Positions 55,301 through 64,000 of a stretch of DNA of 64,000 bases are shown here, piece after piece. Under the pieces are notes generated by a model. It did not search any database and had not been told where the DNA came from. It was given only the letters and a program-made list of their open reading frames with translations. Location of the stretch: NCBI RefSeq assembly GCF_964340395.1, contig NC_135552.1, positions 6,806,994-6,870,993 of the forward strand, given 5' to 3'. Each line of letters begins with the position of its first letter. Position 1 is the stretch's first letter. This DNA is from Glandiceps talaboti. Taxonomy: Eukaryota > Hemichordata > Enteropneusta > Spengelidae. The position numbers were made by a program, and so were the translations under genes.

Positions 55301-58300
55301 ATAAAGGTAGGAAGAAACAAAACACATGGTAAGTTTGCGTTCCTTTAGAGTTGAAACACACTTTGTGAACACTATATGACATTACCAGTGAGTAGCTGGA
55401 TCACAGGAAATGAGACACAGGCTCAATTTGATGTTTCTCAACAATTACCAGTACATGAAATGTATGTGATGTATGTAAAATCATGAAATGATTCTTCAGA
55501 ATCCAAAATTTATGAAAATGCCTTTATTTCCTAAGGTTCCCCTGGATTGAAGCATACAATGGTAACACTTTACACTGTCATGTCACTGATTGGAAGTAAC
55601 AAGACTTCACAAGACACACTGTACATGTTAGCTAGTTACTGGTCCCACTATGTAATGCCACAGCATGGCTTCACATCTTCATTAAATACACAGCTAGATA
55701 TTAACAGGCCTGTATTCCTGATGGGACAGGCCTGCTACAGTCCTGTTGCAGACCTGATACAGTGAGGAATTTTAGTGGTATAACCTGATAAAGTAACTTA
55801 CTAAAATGTGGTGATGACGACAGTGTTGAACGTCAAAGATGGTTTGTAGATGTCTGGGTTCAAGTTCAACTATTAAGCCATCTTCTATCGTCAATTCTGT
55901 TTGCGGTGGCCCAGTAATTCTACATGTGTTTATCAAATTCAAATCAAACCTGTCAAACAAATGAACAACATGACCAATTTAGTGATATGTTGAAGAGTGA
56001 ACAACCAGTATACTTTGATGTGAATATTTAGAGACTCTTTTATTGTATAAAAATGGCTATTTTTAACCTGGCATCCATACAGATCTGTTCTACATGTACA
56101 TAACCTGGCATCCATACAGACCTGTTCTACATGTACATAAAATCATTCATAATTTAGAAGTGAACTTAAAAAAATTCTCACTTGTTAATGTTGAATTCTC
56201 CTTGCATTTGTCTTTTGCATGTTTCCATGGCAACCTCCATTGCTGTACTGTCTCCGTGACTCAGTCCACTGTATGAAAAGATCAATATTTAGATCAATAT
56301 TTCTGTATGCCAGGGCTTGGAAGTGCAAGTGTGGTGTCAAATAATGTAAGAAGAACTACTATCTCACAGAGTAAAACAGTTAAAGGTACAAGAGCCATGT
56401 ATAAAATAAAAGGACAATTAATGTTATACTGGGGTTTGCATAACAAATGTGATGTTTCCATGACTACAAATGTGGCATACTCTGGGTACTTGTATTTGCA
56501 TGAGTACTTCTCTGCAGCTATACTTTCTGGAGCATAACAATAGTGCAATGTTTTCAATATACATAGTACATGTACGTGTGTACACAGATGCAACTAATTG
56601 CTTTTACCTACTAATAAGTAACAATCATTTGGATGCAACATTTGGTGTATTTTCTTGTTCTACCACATTTTCTCTGTTCTCACTGATGCTCACACATTGT
56701 AATTTTCTGAAAGGAATATTATGAACAATATTAAGTAAATCAGTGTATGTACTTACCTCAATTCGTCTACTTGAATTATGGCAGTAACTGCTTCTGTAGT
56801 TGTATCCTTGGCAATCTGACAACCAGGAACTCTTTCAGCTGAGTTTGGTGATATAATATCATTGATACGTTTAGTGTCATTATCCAACTGATTGTCAGTG
56901 TTAAACTTAATGACAGGACTTTCTCCCTCCTTGACAACACTGTCAATAGTTCTGAAATGCCGACTTCTGTTTTGAATTGAGGCCAATTTTGTGTTTCTCC
57001 CCTGTAATTTGTCAGCCAAAGTTATTTCAAGAGCGCTATTATTCTCTGTTTTCATTGCCGAACCCTTTATTTCCGTCGAATCTTGACTTGTTTCCTCTGT
57101 ATAGTTATCAGCTGGTCCGTCACATACAGCATCTTTTTCATTCTTCCTGACAGTTTCTGTCAACTTTTGTTCATTCACAACATTATCAATGCTTCGAAAA
57201 TGTCTGCTATTGTTCTCTACACTCAGCAAACTTGTAGTGCGGTCTTTACAACTTGTGCTTCCAAGCTTCCTCATCAGTTCATCCATTTTAGCAATTTGGT
57301 CATGTGATGAGCTCTTATCAACAAACTCTCCATCACTTGACCCAATCTTTGTGTTTTCATCTTCTTCTCTGCCAACTCCCCTCCCTGCATCACTCCCCTT
57401 ATCACTCACATCATCATGACTCTCACTACCTCCATCTGTCACATTTTCCACCTTCATATTTTTCTGATCTACGATACTCTCAATTGAAGTAAAATGTCTA
57501 CTGGCGTTATGAACATATTTGGTTTTGTCAGCATTTTTCAGTTTCAGTTTCTCTGATAGCAGTGTTTCAAAATTCTGTGATGTAATTTTCATGTTCTCGA
57601 TTTTCAAGCATTCAATGTTGTCATCTTTCTCTCTCCTACCATCTCCTCCATACACCATCTGCTGTTCATGAAAAATTTCACCACATTTCACATTATTCAA
57701 AGAATGTATACTTTCTGTGTTTGTTTCATTCTTAGGTTTTGTCAATGATAAACCCTCTGTTGAACTATTCTCCGTTTCATCATTGATGATATTTCTTTCA
57801 GTCTGTGGAAAACATTCACTGAATTCATCTTCTTCACTCTCGCTTGATATTCCAGACACCATTGTTGTTTTCGTTTCAGAAGTTTTTGTCTCAAAGCACC
57901 AATCAAATTCATCATCAGACTCTCGTGTCTCTGTCTTTATCTGTGCCTGCTTCAGTGTCTGTGATTTGTACATGTCTCCCTGTAAATCATTCTCCAGACT
58001 GAAAACGAATTCCTCATCTAAATTTGTATCAAAATAATCATCCGTGCATTTTGCCATTCCTTTTCCATTTTCTACTGTTTGTACTGGATTGACCTTTTCC
58101 TCATCTTGATCCATAAAAGACATCCCTTTGTTCCTTCCCCACTCTTGGATATTCCCAAATAATGACATCTCAGGAATGTCTGGAAATTTAGGAGGTGATG
58201 GTATTTTCCCATCAAAGTACCATGATATGTCATCATCTTCATCATCATCATTGTTGCTATGGATACCTGCATCATGCACAGTTGGAATTGTAATTTCAGG

Positions 58301-60428
58301 AAGTTCTGGGAGTTTTGGAAGGCTTGAAACTGTCCACATTGTACTTGTGGAATGTTCTGTATAGACGTTATCTCTTGAAGCCACTGAAATTGATTTAGTG
58401 TCTTCTGAAATCTCTTGAAAGGATATTTCCTTGAATTCCTCATTCAAATATACATCTTCTTTTTCAACAAGTTCTCTTTTGGAATTTGTAACCATGGCAA
58501 CATGTTCATCTTCTTTATTTACATGCATGTCATCAGAATCTGGCAAACGACGTTGAGGATTATCGTATGATGTGTTAACATTACCTGGAGCAATCCTAAC
58601 TGGAATAGCCAAGTTTTCAACTTCACTGATACACTCCTCAAGTCCCTGTGCCATGGTTTCTACAATCGCTGACACTGGTACACCCTATATAAAAGAATAC
58701 AGATTACTGTAAGTAATTCTGACCACGTGAACCTGTAGGTTTATTTTTTGCTGATTTGCAGGATTAATAACATAATAATAATTTATAGTAATGTTTACGG
58801 TGTTATACTTCACTATACTACTAAATTATATTTTTGCTGACTTGGTGAAAATGATGTTGTTATAAAATCACTTCACCACTTCATGCAAGGTATCTTCCTG
58901 TTTGTCCAAAAAAAATGACCACACTCACAACATCTACTTTCTTTTAAGGTATAATGGTCCTCAGAGATAAATTTTGAAATCAAAATAGTTTAAATCACCA
59001 AAAACATTGCCATGTGAAATCTTGTTCCTGGTCCTTTTGAAAAAATACAAGAAATTTCAGGTCTTCATCTTGTTTCAAGGAAATTAACAAAAAAAATTTC
59101 TTCAGAGTTAAACACAATAATATACAAAATGTACATGTAATCGACAGTCGTTTTAAATTCTAAAACTTTTTGATATCATTTTGACCTCTATTAAAAAAAA
59201 TATGTTGGGTGACCACTGATTATTTTCTTTATTTTTAACTGAAAATAGGTTAAAGCTGCACTAGCTGCCACCCAAACCTTTTTTGGGGGGGTTGGACTTA
59301 ATGATTTACTCATAATACAACATCATAATACATGTATGCCCTACACAGAATTGAATCATCTGTGGATAAACATATTTGTGTAACAGTACACATATAGTAC
59401 TGTTACATGTAGTAGGGTGCAATATATCCAATCATATTGACTTTGGGGTCCACACCCAAAAATCAGTGCTCCCAATGAGCCATGATTTCAACTTATAACT
59501 ACACTACTTATAGATAACACATACCTCTAATTGATATATACAATTTCTAATCATTAGTACTGTAACGATTTTCAGTGAATTTATTGTTGGTTGTCTGATT
59601 TGAAAAACTAATACACCAGTTACAGCCAGTGTAGCTTTAAGGACTTCTGCTTAAACAAATTACAATGTAACATCACAAATTTAAAGGCTTTTATTTTCAG
59701 GGTGCACAATATATTACAAGGATGTGGTGGTGACTCACCTGGTCTAGTAGATTGATGGCAGCCTTTGCCATAAACCCTGCCATACTGATCATTGTAGTTG
59801 TACATGTACCGTATGTCTTGTGGTGTGATTGACAACTTGAATTCAATACATGGCCTACTGGATGCTAAGGATGAAATGATGAACATTATGTTACTTTCTA
59901 TGTCAGATTTGAAACTTGTCTAGTTACTATACATGTAGTCATTCTCTACAGTCTCTTTCTAATGTATAGTGAAACAGACAACTTCATAAAAATTCTAGCT
60001 AAATCTCCTGCTGGGGAAGGGATGAACCGCACATGTCTGTAATAATCCAGCACACACTGACAGGCAGTTGTCATTGGTTACTTCATTCAGTTCACTACAA
60101 ACTCAACGTCCAGTTTAAATGTAAGGAAAGTGATGTAACACATCTTTTGACTATATCTATGTGTATCATAATGAGTTTAAAGGCCAGGGTTTCAATCCCA
60201 GGTTCTCACATTAGTATTATCTTATCAGTTGAACCATACAGATTACATATGATCATTCTTTTGTTCTGGACCAACATTTTTTATAACTCTACTGGACAGC
60301 TGTTTCTCACGCCCAAAGTTTTGATAAAGTGTTCACATACTTGTATGTCTAAAGACTGCAATAATTCCACTGTACTAGATACAATTCTATTATTTGCTAC
60401 ATCTTCATCATCTATCACACACTTTACC
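52309..60428 (-). CDS. BBS12: BBS12, chaperonin-like Bardet-Biedl syndrome 12 protein (first exon missing)
   Basis: Ten minus-strand coding exons join in frame: 60428-60341, 59864-59739, 58684-56757, 56268-56182, 55949-55802, 55296-55159, 54583-54416, 53939-53814, 53412-53250 and 52691-52309 (TAG). They total 1117 codons. All junctions are GT/AG and phases match. Landmarks shared with vertebrate BBS12: CVIDDED...SSTVELLQSLDI; HKTYGTCTTTMISMAGFM; GVPVSAIVETMAQGLEECIS; SRHF; GLSHGDSTAMEVAME; LLINGDIKP; LAVKGVVDERL; LPGGGVPELKA; VYDCYTAKMEAWRSAR with MNIITG. BBS12 acts with BBS6, BBS10 and CCT to assemble the BBSome at the ciliary base. The vertebrate protein is about 710 residues; the excess here is mostly in exon 3. 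The incoming first exon (phase 2 into 60428) was not found and may lie beyond the window. Confidence 0.88.
52803..53045. repeat. (GT)n/(ATGT)n microsatellite in BBS12 last intron
   Basis: Long tetranucleotide tract. It is the parent of the tracts in units 1 and 2 of the segmental duplication. Confidence 0.9.
54944..55081. mobile_element. 137-bp fold-back element in a BBS12 intron
   Basis: The ends CTACTCACAGAGTCAAA and TTTGACTCTGTGAGTAG are perfect 17-base inverted repeats. Similarity between the arms extends inward about 50 bases (AATTTCTTGG / TATTTCTTTT, GAATTTTCAGCAA / AAATTTTGCCAA). It lies between the exons at 55159 and 54583. It is open on the minus strand (VFLLKQISNFAKIDISSTAM), but that segment has no place in the BBS12 alignment. 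Confidence 0.65.
56062..56140. repeat. 38-bp tandem duplication in BBS12 intron
   Basis: AACCTGGCATCCATACAGAT (or -GAC) followed by CTGTTCTACATGTACAT occurs twice head to tail. Confidence 0.85.
56757..58684 (-). CDS. BBS12: BBS12 large central exon with acidic insert and three SRHF repeats
   Basis: 1928 bases, phase 0 in and phase 2 out. It starts GVPVSAIVETMAQGLEECIS, the conserved equatorial segment, then runs for about 500 residues of Asp/Glu/Ser-rich, probably disordered sequence (NNDDDEDDDISWYFDG, SESEEDEFSECF). A motif of the form SRHF-x-(S/T)-I-(D/E)-x-V occurs three times: NASRHFTSIESIV (about 57515), NNSRHFRSIDNVV (about 57215) and NRSRHFRTIDSVV (about 56978). Vertebrate BBS12 has a single comparable SRHF site. 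Chaperonin homology resumes in the next exon (GLSHGD). Confidence 0.85.
59350..59640. repeat. Interspersed repeat, partner of 14645-14925
   Basis: See the entry at 14645. This copy sits in the BBS12 intron about 100 bases downstream (minus sense) of the 59864-59739 exon. Confidence 0.55.
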
Positions 60429-60429
60429 C

Positions 60430-61280
60430 TGCAAAACAATCATAACAAGGTCAAAGGTCAAAACTTTCAAAGTTAAATCAACAGTGCTACATTAAGATTT
60501 ACAGCTATCAAAAATATACCACACATCTTGTTCAACAAGAATTCTTTCTTCGAAGACATAGCCCCCAACATAAATGTGCTGTTAATTGATGTCAAAAATA
60601 TGGTCCTTCAATTCATGGGCAAAATCATAACATGATACACAGCAATGTCTACTAAACATTGAATAAAATTAATGTATGTTGTCGACCAAATACACTACAC
60701 AGGAGCAAATGGAAAATTGACATCCTTAATCCAGGTTGCGTCAAATCTTGCACATTCTAGATTGTATCAACATACACATAAAAAGAGTGTTTGCAAATTT
60801 CTCAACACTTCCATTGCCACGAAAGTTCAATAGTCGGAATATTCTGTCTTTCTGTTTATATCCTAGAGATACATTAGGTACGCTTTCATTCTTTAAGTTT
60901 ATTTCTAAGTTTGAATACACCGAAATAGTAGGAATATTCTGTCTTTCTGTTTATTTCCAAGAAGTCAGAAGAAACAGGAATAGTCGGAATGTTGATATCA
61001 TAGAGATACATGGATACCCTTTCATTCTTTGGAACAATTGGCCAACCCATTCATATGTAAATTGATATGAGCCGATACACTGGCCCATTCTAGATACCAT
61101 ACATGTACATGTATTTTGTATGGTATATTCTGATTCGCTCATCTCACATAACACCTTATCAATATTATATAAAAAATGTCCAATCAGTGATATTGTTATA
61201 AAATGTTCATATTTCGTCATACTTCTGTTGAAATGAGACTGCCACAGTACATTCAAGCAAAGTTCAAATTGTCAAAAGTC
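60430..61280. other. BBS12 first intron or upstream flank; no exon identified
   Basis: No ATG exon resembling the BBS12 N-terminus was found on the minus strand. A pair of near repeats (GGAATATTCTGTCTTTCTGT at about 60837 and 60932) is present. Confidence 0.4.
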
Positions 61281-61302
61281 AATTTTGTGTTCGTACTCCA
61301 GC

Positions 61303-61485
61303 ATGGTGTCAAGCTCTATCTCTGATTTTGAATATGAAACCGATCAAAGTAAATCTGAAGATGAAAATGAAACAATTCTATCTCAATGGTTTCCTGAGGA
61401 AGAATGCCAATCACCATTACCACCATTTTACTATTATGACATTTTCTATGGTTTGTATGGGCCACTGAAACAGTTCAATTCATAA
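61303..61485 (+). CDS. Small unassigned open frame
   Basis: 60 codons from an ATG at 61303, ending TAA. It is acidic and Ser-rich in the N half (SSSISDFEYETDQSKSEDEN), and aromatic and Pro-rich in the C half (PPFYYYDIFYGLYGP). The composition is more protein-like than the neighbouring random frames, but no family is recognised. It could be a small protein, an exon of a plus-strand gene running past the window, or chance. Confidence 0.2.
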   Translation: MVSSSISDFEYETDQSKSEDENETILSQWFPEEECQSPLPPFYYYDIFYGLYGPLKQFNS

Positions 61486-61709
61486 CAAAAGACTGTTAAC
61501 AATATTCTCAAAAAGCACAGAAGGAAAATCCTTGGAAATTGTACTGATATTTCAACACAATGAAAGATCGTCCGTAGAGATGTACATATAGATTTCAGGA
61601 ACTTACTGGTATTCACAGTTATATTTACACTAAAGTCAGTAGAATTCTACAGTGCCAATAAATTATACAAAATATGTTGTTTCTACTGACTATTGTAAAA
61701 GTAATTGTG

Positions 61710-61790
61710 CATACCAGTATGTTCCTGAAATACAATCTACATTTTGTATATACATCTCTACTGACTCTGGTGTCAAAATACGTGTAACTG
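61710..61790 (+). CDS. Possible exon of unknown plus-strand gene (1)
   Basis: Between ACCAG| at 61712 and a phase-1 donor (GTGG|GTATAT near 61791) the frame reads YVPEIQSTFCIYISTDSGVK then IRVTVG. A similar end occurs at 62893-63032 (GFSIDTGVHITVPVG). The pair suggests duplicated exons of an extracellular or beta-rich domain. Confidence 0.2.
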
Positions 61791-61949
61791 TGGGTATATC
61801 TTACTCTGCAATCACACGCAGCTTATATTTTGTCGTATTCCTGAAAAAACTTCTGAAATATGTTTTACTTAAAAAACTAGTTGTGTGCAAATACATACAA
61901 AAGTGTAATCTATAACATACAATCTAACAGTCAGTATGCACAATGCACA

Positions 61950-62890
61950 TACAGAACGCACCACTGACTGAGGATTTGAACAAATTAAATTATAATCTAG
62001 TGTCTGTACAATGTACTATCTCCTCAAACGCACCCAGTGGTTAACCAGGCATTCAAGTTAAGATGTTATATTTATGATTAACATAAAAATGTACATACAT
62101 TTGTAATCATGGTGGACAGCCTAACAGCTGTTGATATGCAATCATGATGTCATCCCCGGGCATTAGCCCTGAAGTGAACTGAACATTCTTTACTGAGCCT
62201 GTAAACCATGCATATGTGAGTTATGTCAATGAACGATATAATGCATGTTTTATAAATGACCTTAGGCCTGCCTGTCGACATGTCGGTCATCTACATGGCC
62301 ATGGTCTGCATCAAGTAATAATATGTCACCTTTGTACAAGGTTTGAAAGAATTTGGATATTGCATGTCTGAGAAATGAGGGATAGACAGATGAACTGAGC
62401 TCATTATAAATTACATTCCACCCTCTGGGAGACTAATTATGATAAATTGTATTGACATCATTCAAACCAAAAACATATACATATATCTCTATAGCCTATT
62501 TACTGCATACATGTATATATACCTATAGTCTACATTTTGTATTTACTGCACTGTTGTGATGCATTTTTAGCCAATCATACATGTGTGTACCTCCTAGCCC
62601 TCACAGCTTGTATTGAGACCATTTTCAAATGATTCAGGTAGCCACACCCACAAAAGTTGCTATCCAACACTTGCATGTTAAATTTACATAACATTCTCAC
62701 ATGTCCACTTCCCCACGTATCATGGTGCCATTTACATCTATAGAGACTCATTTACATTTATAATTACTATATTATTCTGACGAATTGTCATGTTTGAAAT
62801 TACTGCAGCACATGTACTGCAATCAATCTGGCTATATAGATTGTATTCACTGATGTCATTACATCCGGGCTTTTAGGGGCGGGTGCCATC
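61950..62890. other. No gene recognised
   Basis: AT-rich; no motif, splice pair or repeat structure of note. Confidence 0.4.
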
Positions 62891-62892
62891 TT

Positions 62893-63032
62893 ATGACATC
62901 ATGTGAATACCGTCTATTGGGCGAAAATTTTCAATACATTAGCACCTTTGAAAATTGTCTCCCGACAAGTTACAGTGAGGATACAGTAACAGGCTTCTCC
63001 ATTGACACTGGTGTACATATAACTGTACCTGT
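62893..63032 (+). CDS. Possible exon of unknown plus-strand gene (2)
   Basis: Open from 62893, reading SEDTVTGFSIDTGVHITVPV to a phase-1 donor (CTGTAG|GTATGT near 63033). It resembles the end of the 61710 candidate in sequence (S/I-DTGV-x-I-x-V-x-VG) and in phase. Unassigned; weak support. Confidence 0.2.
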
Positions 63033-63039
63033 AGGTATG

Positions 63040-64000
63040 TATGTAGAATATTTAAAAATGACATCACAGGATACAAAATGCAGATAATGCAGATTGAAGT
63101 ATTTTGTGAAAACTGACGGTATAACTATCATTTTCCTCTTTAGCTCTGTGCATTAACTTACAATTCAGCAACTTTTAAGGATTTAAGCAGCTTTCATTAA
63201 ACTTCATCAATTTTGAGCGATGTGAAAAGACTTTACACGTTCTCACTGGCTATTATCCACATGGACATCAAACAATATGGGACAGTTGAGTTTAGGTGTA
63301 AAAAAAAGAAATTATGTAATTCCGATTACATTCAATTTTCAAATAGGTGGGGCAGGTAGATTTTATTTATTTTTTTTATATGTGAATGTTTAGTTCAGGT
63401 TTTCCATTGTTTTCCAAATGGTCTCTGTGTTGTTTATTTCTTCCTATCAGATATACAGCCATTACAGATTGGAAGAATAGTTTTATATTGTCTTTTTAAT
63501 TTGATGTCAGTTTCCACACCCACTATTTCTTGCGAGAATTCATGATTTTTGCGATTTTATTACTTTTCTCGAATACATTAAAAACAAGCGACCTATCGGT
63601 CAGAATAGCTCCGCTGTTGTTTTTAAATTTAATTTTTTATTTTGGTAACATGTACATGTAGAAGTGGTTCAGTTCTTCAGCTCTTCACTATGCAGTTTTA
63701 TTTTAGCGATGTAATAAAGTGGTTAGTGGTTTCATATGATGTCTCACTATAAAACACATTTTACACAGAAAGTTGGTAATGTATTGTACTTTTATACCAT
63801 AGTCACCATTTTATTTAAAAAATCTACTGTTATGAAAAATTACACAAAATCTCAGAAAAATAATGACTGGGATATGCACACAAGAAAAAGAAAAATAGCG
63901 CAAATATTGCGTTGCCGCACAACTTCATGTTCAGGGCAATGATAGATATATAATTTTTTGAAGATTTAAAGTTGTAACCAAAACAAAATGTTCATACCTA
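63040..64000. other. No gene recognised
   Basis: AT-rich sequence to the window end; short open frames only. Confidence 0.4.

Noticed and set aside
57083-58364. Several plus-strand frames opposite the BBS12 large exon
   Set aside because: Antisense shadows; the minus strand has a 640-codon frame with BBS12 motifs.

Overview
The window is animal nuclear DNA: AT-rich, intron-bearing, and full of microsatellites, fold-back elements and non-LTR (LINE) debris. The protein families seen (a TRADD-N domain fused to an NHL propeller, a multi-exon BBS12, a TDP-43-type N-terminal domain) and the repeat style suggest a marine invertebrate deuterostome, more likely a hemichordate or lancelet than a vertebrate. 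The species cannot be fixed from the sequence alone.

Layout. 0-4.5 kb is transposon-rich: a fold-back MITE, a long inverted repeat containing a hammerhead-ribozyme-like core next to (TA)n tracts, and a LINE endonuclease remnant. 4.5-12.2 kb (minus strand) holds one gene reconstructed from seven exons, 1083 codons. It combines a GT-B glycosyltransferase-like domain, a TRADD-N-like domain, a coiled coil and a C-terminal NHL propeller, and every internal splice junction is phase 1. 12.2-16.2 kb is its upstream flank, with no gene recognised.

16.2-36.2 kb is a tandem segmental duplication: two full ~7.6-7.7 kb units and a partial third. Each unit has a two-exon glutaredoxin gene (minus) with an active site of C-x-Y-S type, and a 47-bp minisatellite downstream of it. 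The two full units also carry a broken copy of the last BBS12 exon and a broken unfamiliar gene with two homologous modules. 36.2-43 kb holds a 210-bp near-perfect palindrome, LINE 3' ends and a TDP-43-N-like gene fragment. 43.2-49.7 kb has three tandem decayed copies of a CbbX-type AAA ATPase gene; the third is split by a LINE whose empty site survives in the first copy. 50.5-52.1 kb holds RNase H and LINE fragments.

52.3-60.4 kb (minus) is BBS12, the chaperonin-like Bardet-Biedl protein, with ten coding exons and a large acidic insert; its first exon was not found. The remaining ~3.5 kb contains only two weak plus-strand exon candidates. BBS12 appears to be the source of the last-exon copies in the 16-31 kb duplication. 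The multidomain gene is the best candidate for an undescribed system: it looks like an immune or stress effector built from a sugar-nucleotide-binding fold, a death-pathway adaptor domain and a propeller, but its function is inferred from domains only.
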